Source: Pseudomonas graminis (GTDB taxonomy: Bacteria; Pseudomonadota; Gammaproteobacteria; Pseudomonadales; Pseudomonadaceae). From it: a DNA stretch of 50,460 nucleotides. The stretch covers positions 1-50,460 of the forward strand of contig NZ_MTSB01000026.1 of assembly GCF_002093745.1 (NCBI RefSeq). The letters run 5' to 3'. The first letter of the stretch is position 1; the number at the start of each line of letters is the position of its first letter. The notes beneath the pieces were generated by a model. The model ran no database searches. It had not been told where the DNA came from and was given only the letters and a program-made list of their open reading frames with translations. Below are positions 28,498-37,300 of this stretch, piece by piece. The translations under genes and the position numbers were made by a program.

Positions 28498-29426
28498 GCG
28501 CCAGACTCCTGAATCGCCCGCACCACGGTGTCGAGGTTGCCGGCCATCTCCTTCTCGTACTTGTCAGCGGTGTATTCGCCGTAGGAAATGTGCGACAGCG
28601 GGTACAGCTTGACCCCGGATTCGCGCTGGATGGTATCGACATAGGTGGACGGGAAGTCCATCTCCGAGAAGATCACCTTCACGTCCAGTTCGCGCAGTTG
28701 GTCGATGGTCTTTTTCAACTGGCTGGGGCTGGGTTCGATGCCATGCGCCGGCTCCACTACGGCGGTCACTTCCAGGCCGAACTCGCGCAGCAGGTAGTCG
28801 TAGGCCGCATGCACCGTGGCCACGCGCAGGTCGGCGTTGGGGGCCTTGGTCAGTTTGGCCAGGGCGTCGGCGCGCATCTGCCGCAGGCGCTTGCCGTACG
28901 CACGGGCATTGGCGGTGTAGGTTTTGGCGTTGTCCGGGTCCAGCTTGCCCAGTTCGCGGGCAATGTTATTGACCTGGGCGATGGAGGCGCTGATCGACAG
29001 GAACGTGTGCGGGTTGACCACTTTGCCGGCGCCACGTGCTGCAACCCCGGTGGCGGCCAGCAGCGGTACGTCGGCGTTGGCTTCGATGGTCTTGATGTGC
29101 GGCGTTTCGCTGGCGGCGATCATGCGGTCGGCAAAATCGTCATGACCCACGCCGTTGAGCACGATCACGTCCAGCGAACCGATGCGCTTGATGTCCTCGG
29201 CGCGGGGTTCGTAGGCGTGCGGGTTGAAACCGGCCGGGATCAGCGGCACGACTTCGGCCTTGTCGCCGACGATGTTGCTCACGTAGCTGTAATACGGGTG
29301 CAGGGTGATGCCGATGCGCAGACGTTTGGCCGGGTCGGCGGCGTAGCTGGACGGGGCCAGCACGGCGGCAAACAGGCTCACCAGCAGAACGCGAAGGAAA
29401 GGGCGGCGTTTGAATGAAATAGGCAT
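28494..29426 (-). CDS. fpvC: Periplasmic metal-binding protein FpvC
   Basis: 310-residue binding protein of the ZnuA/cluster 9 family with a signal peptide (RRPFLRVLLVSLFAAVLAPSSYAA). Metal-ligand histidines are visible in GITLHPYYSYV, NGVGHDDFA and NPHTFLSI, with a late acidic ligand in FSEMDFPS, so it probably binds the iron ion taken from ferripyoverdine and passes it to FpvDE. I prefer ATG 29426 because the signal peptide then has a normal N-region; the frame opens at a TTG seven codons earlier. It starts about 36 nt after fpvK, the largest gap inside the operon. Confidence 0.92.
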   Translation of the reverse strand: MPISFKRRPFLRVLLVSLFAAVLAPSSYAADPAKRLRIGITLHPYYSYVSNIVGDKAEVVPLIPAGFNPHAYEPRAEDIKRIGSLDVIVLNGVGHDDFADRMIAASETPHIKTIEANADVPLLAATGVAARGAGKVVNPHTFLSISASIAQVNNIARELGKLDPDNAKTYTANARAYGKRLRQMRADALAKLTKAPNADLRVATVHAAYDYLLREFGLEVTAVVEPAHGIEPSPSQLKKTIDQLRELDVKVIFSEMDFPSTYVDTIQRESGVKLYPLSHISYGEYTADKYEKEMAGNLDTVVRAIQESGA

Positions 29427-29461
29427 AGGCAAGCGGTCTTCTTTCAAAGGAGTGCGGAGTT

Positions 29462-30034
29462 TCAGTGCGAGCGCTGACGGGTCACGCCAGCATCGAATTG
29501 CGCAACGATTTGTTTCCAGCCTGCGTCGATCAAGGCCTTGTCGCCAAGGTCGCTGACAGAGGCTGCGGAGGCGCTGCGGTTGATCCAGATGTCGGGCTGC
29601 TCGCCACGGGATGAGTCGACGCGCATCAGAAACGACCCGGCGACGCTCTTCGCATGGCTCAAGCCCAGGTAGGACTGCTCGACCATTTGCCAGGCATGAT
29701 CGCCACGGCTGACCGAACTGGCGTCCTGAGCAAACGGTGCAAAGCCTTCCTCACCCAGTTGCTGCGGGGTGATCGGCGTTTGCTGTTCTTCTGCCAGCAG
29801 GCGGATCTCATCCAGCGTTACACGCAGGTCGGCGTAGATGCCCTGTTCGGCAGCGGTCAGGTCGCGGCGGGCATCGAGTTGGTGGCTGGCGATGCTCTGC
29901 ACATCCTGCGTTTCGCGGTGCAGGCTGACCACGCCGGCAGCGATGCCGAGGATCAGCAGGCACAGCAGCAGGACGTACAGGGTTTCATGCCCGGCACCGG
30001 CCGGACGGACGATTTGTCGGGTGGGCGCACTCAT
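29462..30034 (-). CDS. fpvK: Inner-membrane protein FpvK of pyoverdine iron release (DUF6162-like)
   Basis: 190 residues: one N-terminal transmembrane helix (HETLYVLLLCLLILGIAAGVV) and a mostly helical periplasmic domain ending TRQRSH. Its position after fpvJ and before fpvC identifies it as FpvK, part of the FpvGHJK inner-membrane complex that reduces and releases iron from ferripyoverdine in P. aeruginosa. No catalytic motif is apparent. ATG 30034 overlaps the fpvJ stop by 4 nt; a longer open frame upstream runs through fpvJ in another frame and is not real. Confidence 0.85.
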   Translation of the reverse strand: MSAPTRQIVRPAGAGHETLYVLLLCLLILGIAAGVVSLHRETQDVQSIASHQLDARRDLTAAEQGIYADLRVTLDEIRLLAEEQQTPITPQQLGEEGFAPFAQDASSVSRGDHAWQMVEQSYLGLSHAKSVAGSFLMRVDSSRGEQPDIWINRSASAASVSDLGDKALIDAGWKQIVAQFDAGVTRQRSH

Positions 30035-30363
30035 GGGGTCGGGATGTCCGCCTGATCGATTTCCACCACATGGCCGGGACCTGCGTCGAACAGCACGTAG
30101 AACTCGGAGGCCGGGCGCTTGAAGGTCACGGTCGAGTCCTCGCCCAGCTTGCCCGGCACCAGAATGGTTTCGTCGTAGCCGATCACATCGAGGGTCACGC
30201 CCGGCGCGCCGCTGCCGTCGGAAAACCCACCGGTGCAGCGGATCTGCTCGTTGTCGATCTGTTTGCATTCGCACATCGGGTTATGCGCCAGGGCGTTGCC
30301 GCTCAGGCCGATCAGGCACAGGGCACTGGCCGTCAGCCAACGCAGGGAAGGGCGGGCACTCAT
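30031..30363 (-). CDS. fpvJ: Small exported protein FpvJ of pyoverdine iron release
   Basis: 110 residues with a signal peptide (LRWLTASALCLIGLSGNALA, cleavage near AHA/N). The mature part begins with a cysteine-rich stretch (HNPMCECKQIDNEQIRCTGGF) and continues with a compact beta-rich region (TLDVIGYDETILVPGKLGED). The clustered cysteines could bind metal or form disulfides. Position and size match FpvJ in the fpvGHJK iron-release set. The start overlaps the fpvH stop by 4 nt and its stop overlaps the fpvK start. Confidence 0.85.
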   Translation of the reverse strand: MSARPSLRWLTASALCLIGLSGNALAHNPMCECKQIDNEQIRCTGGFSDGSGAPGVTLDVIGYDETILVPGKLGEDSTVTFKRPASEFYVLFDAGPGHVVEIDQADIPTP

Positions 30364-30902
30364 GGTTTGGCTCCTTGTTTTTTCAGCCACGCCACCGTAG
30401 TGGGCGAAGCCTGTTGCAGAGGGATGGAAGTCTGATGCACGGTGCCGTCCCAGCCTTCCAGGGTGATCCACAGTTCCGAGTCGGGGCTGGTGGTCTCGGG
30501 AATCTGCATGAACGCGCTCATGCGGTAGCCGCCGCCGAAGAAAATCACCCCGGCGGTGCGCAGGCTGCGCGGCTTGCCGATGCGCAGGTAGGTGGCTTTG
30601 ACCCGGTCGATGCAGGCGTTGCACAGCGCCGCGTTGAAGCTTTTCATGTAACCCGACGGGCCGGACAGGCGCGGGGCTTCGTTGCGGTCTTCTGCGAGGC
30701 GCAGGCTCCACGGGCCGACCTGAATCTCGCCGACCTCGCGCTGGCCGAGGCCCTGATCGCCGCGATCCAGCGAGACGTCGGAGAAGTACTTGGGCATGAA
30801 GCCCAGCGGGATCAGCACCAGCAGCACGTTGATGTGGAAGCGCCACGTGTGCCAGAAACGGCTCAGCGACGATGCAGGTTGTGCGACAGCGACCTTGCTC
30901 AC
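30360..30902 (-). CDS. fpvH: Membrane-anchored protein FpvH of pyoverdine iron release
   Basis: 180 residues with a single N-terminal transmembrane helix (HINVLLVLIPLGFMPKYF) and a periplasmic domain containing a CNAC pair (FNAALCNACIDRV). It lies between fpvG and fpvJ with 4-nt overlaps on both sides. In P. aeruginosa FpvH modulates the FpvG reductase. The CxxC may bind iron or haem or be redox-active; this is inference from the motif only. Confidence 0.87.
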   Translation of the reverse strand: MSKVAVAQPASSLSRFWHTWRFHINVLLVLIPLGFMPKYFSDVSLDRGDQGLGQREVGEIQVGPWSLRLAEDRNEAPRLSGPSGYMKSFNAALCNACIDRVKATYLRIGKPRSLRTAGVIFFGGGYRMSAFMQIPETTSPDSELWITLEGWDGTVHQTSIPLQQASPTTVAWLKKQGAKP

Positions 30903-32113
30903 AGGCTGTTCTCCGGGGTGCGAGTCGCCAGTGGCGAAGTGTGTGTGTCCGGGGTGTACGCGGCGGGCCTGGTTTTGGCTTCACGCTTGAGGGCGTTAAG
31001 CGTCGCCAGCGCGGTGCGCTTGCTCCAGATCAACAGGCCGCTGAGGACCATCATGCTCAGCAACAGGCCGAAGAACGCCCAGATCAGCTTGATCCAGATG
31101 CCGCCGAAATCACCGGTGTGCAGCGGGCGCATGGATTCGGTGACGAACTCCAGCTTGTTGCGGTCCGACAGCAGGTGCGAGGCGGCTATTTCGCCGCTGT
31201 ACGGGTTGATTTCGGCGGTCTGGAACATCAGCGGATACCAGCTGCGTCCACCCACTTGCATGTTGCTGTAGGCGTTGAAAGGCGGGGTGATGAAGCTCGC
31301 CTCAAGGCCCGGAATCCGCTCTTTGGCGATGGCCACGGCTTTTTCCAGGCTGATGGTCGGCGCGGGGCTGCCGTCGGCAGTCAGCGGCACGGCGCTGTGC
31401 GGGATGATCGACGCGACCTGGGATTTGCTGGAAATACTGATCTGGTTATCGCCAAGAATCGCCTGAATCAGAAACCAGGTGCCGGTGATGGAGATCACTG
31501 CGATGAACCAGATCGACCACACGCCGCTGAGCCGATGAATGTCGCCCCAGAAAATCCGCGGCCCCTGGCTGAAACGCACGGGTTTGAAAAAGCCGCGCCA
31601 GAATTTCTTGTAGACCACCAGCCCCGTCACCAGCGACGCCAGCAGCGGCAGGCCGAGAATCGACACCAGATACCAACCCCACGAGTAGCCATTGGTGAAC
31701 GGCACCAGCCACCAGCCGTGCAGGGCACGGGTGAAGCGGCGGAAATCGAACGACGGCGTGAGGCCTTGAATCACGCCGTTGTACGGATTGACGTAGGCCG
31801 GCACCGAGCGGCCGTCCGGGTACGTCACGAACACGCTCAGGGCAAAGTAGTCGCCGTCAGGCTGCATGATCGTGCCGACGATCAGGTCCGGCTCGTTGCG
31901 TTCGATGGTGGCGCGAATCTGCTCGAAACTCATGCGTTGCGCGTCGTCGGAGGGACGGTTGTCACGCATCTCGGGGTTGGCCAGCCACATGATTTCCTTG
32001 CTGACCACGGCCAGCGTGCCGGTCACGCACACGATCAGCACGAAGAACCAGATGGGCAGGGCAAGCCAGCTGTGGACGAGAAACCAGATTTTTGAACGGG
32101 ACTTCTTCGACAT
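30899..32113 (-). CDS. fpvG: Inner-membrane ferripyoverdine reductase FpvG (PepSY-TM family)
   Basis: 404-residue PepSY-associated membrane protein with helices near the N terminus (WFLVHSWLALPIWFFVLIVC), in the middle (LVSILGLPLLASLVTGLVVY and SIWFIAVISITGTWFLIQA) and near the C terminus (LIWAFFGLLLSMMVLSGLLIW), and histidines inside or beside them (LVHSW, ALHGWW) that could ligate haem. FpvG is reported as the reductase that turns ferripyoverdine iron to Fe(II) in the periplasm. First gene of the fpvGHJK-CDEF operon. I start at ATG 32113 (MSKKSRSKIWFLVHSW, as in the family); a GTG at 32134 would add seven residues. Confidence 0.9.
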   Translation of the reverse strand: MSKKSRSKIWFLVHSWLALPIWFFVLIVCVTGTLAVVSKEIMWLANPEMRDNRPSDDAQRMSFEQIRATIERNEPDLIVGTIMQPDGDYFALSVFVTYPDGRSVPAYVNPYNGVIQGLTPSFDFRRFTRALHGWWLVPFTNGYSWGWYLVSILGLPLLASLVTGLVVYKKFWRGFFKPVRFSQGPRIFWGDIHRLSGVWSIWFIAVISITGTWFLIQAILGDNQISISSKSQVASIIPHSAVPLTADGSPAPTISLEKAVAIAKERIPGLEASFITPPFNAYSNMQVGGRSWYPLMFQTAEINPYSGEIAASHLLSDRNKLEFVTESMRPLHTGDFGGIWIKLIWAFFGLLLSMMVLSGLLIWSKRTALATLNALKREAKTRPAAYTPDTHTSPLATRTPENSL

Positions 32114-32331
32114 GGATAAACAATCTCGATTCACGATGTAGCGCCGGCAAGGCCGGGCTCTATGTTCTATTTACGTGCGGGTCTGTACGCGCGGGCGGTA
32201 TAAAGCCTCGCATTCAGTTAAAGACGAATGAGAACGGGATTCCTGTAGGAATATTTTGCGTTTAAATGAAAAAAATTGTTTCAGAGGTGCCGGGGATGAA
32301 GCGCGGCGGGGTTGAAACGGCGTAAGGCGGC
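32114..32331. other. Divergent promoter region between fpvG and the hydroxylase
   Basis: Together with the box at 32332 this is a ~310-nt divergent region. The part near fpvG holds a TAAAT on the minus strand (32169-32173) but the base triplet 16 nt later is CCT, not CGT. I see no convincing Fur box. The fpvG promoter is therefore not assigned. Confidence 0.4.
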
Positions 32332-32355
32332 TAATTTTTCAACCGCGAAGTACGT
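32332..32355 (+). promoter_or_regulatory. PvdS-dependent promoter for the aspartyl hydroxylase
   Basis: TAATT, exactly 16 nt, CGT, ending 70 nt before the hydroxylase start. The sequence before and after is nearly the same as the MbtH promoter at 25376. Confidence 0.8.
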
Positions 32356-32425
32356 TCAATCTGGACATGGGTGTTGCGCCAGACCGCAGGGGTCAGGGCG
32401 CTTTTGCCACCAAGGGAGAGACATC

Positions 32426-33403
32426 ATGAGTCATGCGTTGAGTTTGGATATCCGGCCGCTGCTGGAGGGGGCGGGCAGTTTGCCGATGGTGGTGCAGGCG
32501 CCCGAGCCCGGTCTGGACTTGATGGAAGCGCTGGGCGAATTCAAACCACTGGTGGCCGACCACCTGTACAGCGCAGGCGGCATCCTGTTTCGCGGTTTCG
32601 AGGTCGGCGGTGCCGAAGCCTTTCGTGAGTTTGCCGCAGGCTTTGGTGATCCGCTGCTCAATTACGAATTCGGCTCCACCCCGCGCAGCAACGTGACCAA
32701 AGGGGTCTACACCTCCACCGAATACCCGGCACACCAGAGCATCCCGCTGCACAACGAACAGGCCTACACGCTGGATTGGCCAATGAAAATCTGGTTCTAC
32801 AGCATGATCGCGGCGCAGACCGGCGGCGAAACGCCGATTGCCGACAGCCGCGAGATCTACCGGCGCATTCCGGCGCGCATCCGTGATCGTTTCATCGAAA
32901 AAAAGCTGATGTACGTACGCAACTACGGCAACGGGCTTGATGTGGAATGGAGCCAGGTGTTCAACACCGAAGATGAACGCGTGGTCGAGGCCTACTGCCG
33001 GGCACACCGCATCGAATGCGAGTGGAAAGACGACGGTGAACTGCGCACCCGGCAGATCTGCCAGGCCGTGTCCCGACATCCGGTGACCCAGGATACGGTC
33101 TGGTTCAATCAGGCGCACCTGTTCCACATCTCCAACCTGCAACCGGAAGTGCGCGAAACCTTGCTGGATGTCGTGGATGAGGAAGACCTGCCGCGCAACG
33201 TCTATTACGGCGACGGCTCGCCCCTCGAAGAAACCCTACTGGACGAGATTCGCGGCGTGCTCGACGCCTGCACCGTCAGCTTCCCGTGGCTGGAAAACGA
33301 CGTGCTGATGCTCGACAACATGCTCACCGCCCACTCCCGCGCGCCGTTCACCGGCAAACGCAAAGTCGTGGTGGCCATGGCGCAAGGGCATTCGGATAAG
33401 TAG
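32426..33403 (+). CDS. SyrP-type Fe(II)/2-oxoglutarate aspartyl beta-hydroxylase (TauD/TfdA family)
   Basis: 325-residue non-haem iron dioxygenase that most likely hydroxylates carrier-bound aspartate to beta-hydroxyaspartate, a hydroxycarboxylate iron ligand in P. syringae pyoverdines. The TauD/TfdA fold is clear: metal ligands His109 and Glu111 (IPLHNEQAYT), distal His303 in TAHSRAPFTGKRKVVVAM, with Arg312 a likely 2-oxoglutarate anchor. SyrP performs the same reaction in syringomycin synthesis. The partner Asp module is the first module of the 2,619-residue synthetase downstream. ATG 32426 follows GGGAGAG; an open frame reaching further upstream runs through the promoter. The last ~75 bp, including the codons for His303 and Arg312 and the stop, are repeated several times downstream. 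Confidence 0.92.
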   Translation: MSHALSLDIRPLLEGAGSLPMVVQAPEPGLDLMEALGEFKPLVADHLYSAGGILFRGFEVGGAEAFREFAAGFGDPLLNYEFGSTPRSNVTKGVYTSTEYPAHQSIPLHNEQAYTLDWPMKIWFYSMIAAQTGGETPIADSREIYRRIPARIRDRFIEKKLMYVRNYGNGLDVEWSQVFNTEDERVVEAYCRAHRIECEWKDDGELRTRQICQAVSRHPVTQDTVWFNQAHLFHISNLQPEVRETLLDVVDEEDLPRNVYYGDGSPLEETLLDEIRGVLDACTVSFPWLENDVLMLDNMLTAHSRAPFTGKRKVVVAMAQGHSDK

Positions 33404-33435
33404 CTGTTTGCGGGTGCTTGTGCCAATGCTCGGTT

Positions 33436-33526
33436 TGTGGGAGCGGACTTGTCCGCGAAGGCTCTCGTTCAGTCGATGCATGTTGAAAGATGTACGGGCC
33501 CTTTCGCGAACAAGTTCGCTCCCACA
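33436..33526. repeat. REP-like palindrome, unit 1
   Basis: 91-bp imperfect inverted repeat: TGTGGGAGCGGACTTGTCCG at the left and CGAACAAGTTCGCTCCCACA at the right, with a loop containing GTTCAGTCGATGCATGTTG. Lying 32 nt after the hydroxylase stop it may serve as its transcription end. Confidence 0.85.
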
Positions 33527-33623
33527 AGATCTCAACTACCGTGCGATAAACGCCCACTCCCGAGCGCCGTTCACCGGCAAGCGCAAAGTAGTTGTTTGCG
33601 GGTGCTTGTGCCAATGCTCAGTT

Positions 33624-33702
33624 TGTGGGAGCGGACTTGCCCGCGAAGGCTCTCGTTCAGTCGATGCATGTTGAAAGATGTACCGGCCCTTTCGCGAACA
33701 AG
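33624..33702. repeat. REP-like palindrome, unit 2 (right arm truncated)
   Basis: Same left arm with one change (CTTGCCCG for CTTGTCCG). The right arm stops at GCGAACAAG, losing TTCGCTCCCAC, so the outer stem cannot form. Confidence 0.85.
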
Positions 33703-33832
33703 ATCTCAACTGCCGTGCGATAAACGCCCACTCCCGAGCGCCGTTCACCGGCAAACGCAAAGTCGTGGTGGCCATGGCGCAAGGGCATTCGGATAAGTAG
33801 CTGTTTGCGGGTGCTTGTGCCAATGCTCGGTT

Positions 33833-33978
33833 TGTGGGAGCGGACTTGTCCGCGAAGGCTCTGGTTCAGTCGATGCATGTTGAAAGATGTACCGGCCCTT
33901 TCGCGAACAAGGGCTCTGGTTCAGTCGATGCATGTTGAAAGATGTACCGGCCCTTTCGCGAACAAGTTCGCTCCCACA
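33833..33978. repeat. REP-like palindrome, unit 3 (internal 55-bp duplication)
   Basis: Both outer arms are present, but GGCTCTGGTTCAGTCGATGC through CGCGAACAAG occurs twice in tandem, giving 146 bp instead of 91. Confidence 0.85.
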
Positions 33979-34110
33979 AGATCTCAACTGCCGTGCGATA
34001 AACGCCCACTCCCGAGCGCCGTTCACCGGCAAACGCAAAGTCGTGGTGGCCATGGCGCAAGGGCATTCGGATAAGTAGCTGTTTGCGGGTGCTTGTGCCA
34101 ATGCTCGGTT

Positions 34111-34201
34111 TGTGGGAGCGGACTTGTCCGCGAAGGCTCTCGTTCAGTCGATGCATGTTGAAAGATGTACGGGCCCTTTCGCGAACAAGTTCGCTCCCAC
34201 A
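34111..34201. repeat. REP-like palindrome, unit 4
   Basis: Same 91-bp length and, as far as I can read, the same sequence as unit 1, including the ACGGGCCC centre that differs from units 2 and 3 (ACCGGCCC). This suggests unit 4 derives from unit 1 or was homogenised with it. Confidence 0.85.
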
Positions 34202-34229
34202 AGATCTCATGCTCACCGCCCACTCCCGA

Positions 34230-34305
34230 CGCTTTGCGTCCGATCTTGAGCGTGCGACGCAGAGCGTCACCCAAGGCATCCCCACGCTGGAGCGTGAGGC
34301 ACGAT
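34230..34305. repeat. Short intergenic repeat of the GTGCGACGC family
   Basis: GACGCTTTGCGTCCGATC, GAGCGTGCGACGCAGAGCGT, then CCCACGCTGGAGCGTGAGGC and ACGATGAG. Two small stems (GACGC/GCGTC and CACGCT/AGCGTG). A second, poorer copy lies next to fpvF. It is a separate family from the GTGGGAGCG palindromes and closes the repeat region. Confidence 0.7.
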
Positions 34306-34312
34306 GAGTGTC

Positions 34313-34335
34313 TAAATATTTCCCCGCCAATTCGT
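34313..34335 (+). promoter_or_regulatory. Candidate PvdS promoter for the first side-chain synthetase, 15-nt spacer
   Basis: TAAAT, 15 nt, CGT, followed by TC as at other boxes, 55 nt before the start codon. The spacer is one base shorter than the 16 nt of the other four boxes. It sits immediately after the repeat region, so it would free the synthetase genes from read-through across the palindromes. Confidence 0.55.
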
Positions 34336-34390
34336 TCTTGTTGATACGACCCCGCCTGACGGTCAGCCCCATTCAGCAAGGATCCCGCCC

Positions 34391-37300
34391 ATGAACCCCG
34401 AACATGCCCAGAAACTCGCTCGTCGTTTTGTCGAGTTACCCCTTGAAAAACGTCGCCTGTTTCTTGAAGGCATGCGCAAGGAAAACATGGATTTCGCGCT
34501 GTTCCCGATTCCGTCCTGTGAAGGGCTGGCCGAGCGCGACGGGTTGTCCTATGCCCAGCAGCGCATGTGGTTCCTCTGGCAACTGGACCCGCACAGCGCA
34601 GCCTACAACCTGCCGATGTCGGTGTGCCTGAACGGCCCGCTGGAGCTGCCGCTGCTGGAGCGGGCGTTCAGTGCGCTGGTCGAGCGTCATGAAAGCCTGC
34701 GCACCACCTTCGGTCAGGACGGCGACCGGGCGTTTCAACGTGTTGCGCCGCCCACTCCGGTAAACATCCGCCTCATAGACCTGAGCCTGCTGCCGCCCGA
34801 GCAGCGCTGGTCGAACGCGCGGCAGGCGATGGCCGAGCAGGCGGCGCAGACCTTCGACTTGCAGCGCGGGCCGTTGTTTACCGTGCAGGTGCTGCGCCTT
34901 GCCGAGCAGGAACATGTGCTGCTGCTCAACCTGCACCACATGATCACCGACGGCTGGTCGATGAACGTGTTGATCGACGAATGGCTGCGTGGTTACGACG
35001 CGCTGCTGGCCGGCAAGCCGCTGCCATTTCAGCCGTTGCTGGTGCAGTACCGCGATTACGCCGTCTGGCAACGCAGTTGGCTGGAGGCTGGTGAACAGGA
35101 GCGCCAGCTGGACTATTGGCGCAAGCACCTGGGTGAAGAGCATCCGGTACTCGAACTGCCCACAGACCGCCCGTACCCGGCATTGCCCAGCCACGACGGC
35201 GCGCGCCTGGAGCTGGCGCTGGCGCCCGAGCTGCTGCGCCACCTTAAATCCCTCGCGCAACGTCAAGGCGTGACCCTGTTCGTGGTGCTGCTGGCGACCT
35301 TCAAAAGCCTGCTGCACCGCTACAGCGGGCAGACCGATATCCGCGTCGGCGGGCTGATTGCCAACCGCACACGCAGTGAAACCGAAGGGTTGATCGGCTG
35401 CTTCATCAACACCCAGGTATTGCGCAGCGAAGTCACGGCGCAGACACGCTTTGTCGATTTGCTGCACACCGTGCGCGATGCCTCGACCGGCGCCCAGGCG
35501 CATCAGGAATTGCCGTTCGACGCGATCATCGACGCCTTGCAACCGGAGCGCAGCCAAAGCCACAACCCGTTGTTCCAGGTGATGTTCAACCATCAGCCGG
35601 TGGTGGCCGATCTGCTGGACAAACAACTGAGCGGTGGCCTGCGCGTGGCCAACCTGCCCGCCGAACAACAAGCACTGGCCCAGCGTTCACATGCCGCCGC
35701 CAGTGACCTGATGCTCGCCACCAGCGGAGAAGGCGAGCAACTGAACGCGGCCTTCACCTACGCCACCGATATTTTTGACGAATCGACCATCGCTCGTCTG
35801 GCCGCGCATTGGCGCAACCTGCTGACGTCGGTCTGCGCCGATCCGCTGCAAACCATCGCCGAGCTGTCGATGCTCTCGGCCGATGAGCGCACACACCTGC
35901 TGGATGTCGACAGCAGCACCCAAACCGACACCACAACCCCCGCGCATTGCCAGTTCGAAGCGCAAGTGCAGCGCACACCGGACGCCCTCGCGTTGATCCT
36001 TGCCGGCGAAGGCCATTCGCCGCGCCTGACCTACGCCGAGCTGAACGAGCGCAGCAACCGTCTGGCCTGGCAACTGCGCGAGCAGGGCGTTGGCCCTGAC
36101 GTGCTGGTCGGCGTGGCGTTGGGCCGTTCGCTGGACATGCCGGTCGCGCTGCTGGCCGTGCTCAAGGCGGGCGGTGCCTACGTGCCGCTGGACCTCAGCG
36201 CGCCAAGCGACCGTTTGCGCCATGTGCTGCAAGACAGCGGCCTGAAACGGCTGCTGACCCACAGCGAACAGCGGCCGACGCTGCCTGAACTGGCTGGTAT
36301 TCAGTGCTTGTGCATCGATCAGATGAACAGCGACGCCGCCAGCGCGCAAAACCTGAATGTCGCCGTTGCCCCGGCCAATCTGGCCTACGTGATCTACACC
36401 TCGGGTTCGACCGGCCGGCCAAAAGGCGTGGCGATCAGTCATGGCGCGCTGGCCGAATTCGTCAGCCTGGGCGCGGGCTACAGCGACCTGCGCGAAGGCG
36501 ACCGGGTTCTGCAATTTGCGACTCAGAGCTTCGATGGCTTTGTCGAACAGTTCTACCCGCCGCTGTGCCGTGGCGCGGCGGTGGTGCTGCGTGACGAGCG
36601 TTTATGGGACAGCGCCACCTTCCATCAAGTCATTCTCGAACACGGTGTGACCCTGGCTGACTTGCCTGCGGCCTATTGGCTGACCCTGGCCCAGGATTTT
36701 GCCGACCGCCCGCCCGCGCATTACGGCGTGCTGCGGCAGGTTCACGTCGGCGGCGAGGCGATGGCCGTCGAAGGTCTGCGACTGTGGCACCAGGCAGGGC
36801 TCGGGCATGTGCGCCTGCTCAATACCTATGGCCCGACCGAAGTCACCGTGGTGTCGAGCCTCCACGATTGCAGCGCGCTGACCCCGGAACAGGTGTCCTG
36901 GCGCGGCGTGCCGATCGGCAAAGGCCTGGCGGGGCGTCGTTTGTACGTGCTCGACGATCAACTGAACCTGCTGCCGCAAGGTGCGGTGGGCGAGCTGTAC
37001 ATCGGCGGGCCGGGTCTGGCGCGGGGTTATCACGCCCAGCCGGGCCTGAGCGCCGAGCGTTTTGTGGCGGATCCATTCGTGGCAGGGCAACGTTTGTACC
37101 GCACCGGCGACCGTGCCCGACTGCGTGCTGATGGCGCCATCGAGTACATCGGCCGGGTTGATCATCAGGTGAAAATTCGCGGTTTCCGCATCGAACTGGG
37201 CGAAATCGAGTCGCGCCTGCAGCAATGCACGGGCGTTCGCGAGGCTGTGGTGCTGGCGGTTGCGCTGGCAGGCAGTAAGCAACTGGTTGCCTACGTGGTG

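Larger units (their letters stand above)
33328..34230 (+). repeat. Compound tandem repeat of hydroxylase gene tail plus REP-like palindrome
   Basis: The 3' end of the hydroxylase gene (from CGCCCACTCCCG at 33328) recurs at 33551, 33725, 34003 and, as a stub, 34217; steps are 223, 174, 278 and 214 bp. Each unit is: gene tail, stop, GCTGTTTGCGGGTGCTTGTG, a REP-like palindrome, AGATCTCAACT(A/G)CCGTGCGATAAA. Unit 2 lacks most of the tail after AAGCGCAAAGTA; units 3 and 4 keep the complete tail with its stop. Unit 3 has an extra 55-bp copy inside the palindrome. The stub matches the gene from slightly further upstream (ATGCTCACCGCCCACTCCCG). Confidence 0.95.

Noticed and set aside
25916..29426. 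Reading the ABC genes as a zinc uptake (znuABC) operon
   Set aside because: The folds are ZnuABC-like, but two binding proteins in one operon, the fused fpvGHJK genes upstream and the pyoverdine setting identify fpvCDEF.
32150..32173. PvdS box for the fpvG operon on the minus strand
   Set aside because: TAAAT is present but the triplet 16 nt later is CCT and at 17 nt CTT, so the required CGT is missing. PvdS control remains possible but is not shown by this site.
33328..34230. Regularly spaced repeats considered as a CRISPR array
   Set aside because: Units are 174-278 bp, consist of gene tail plus palindrome, have no unique spacers of constant length, and no cas gene is nearby.
33408..34379. 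Several small frames on both strands across the repeat array
   Set aside because: They are translations of REP-like palindromes and copied gene tails, without ribosome sites or conserved protein sequence.
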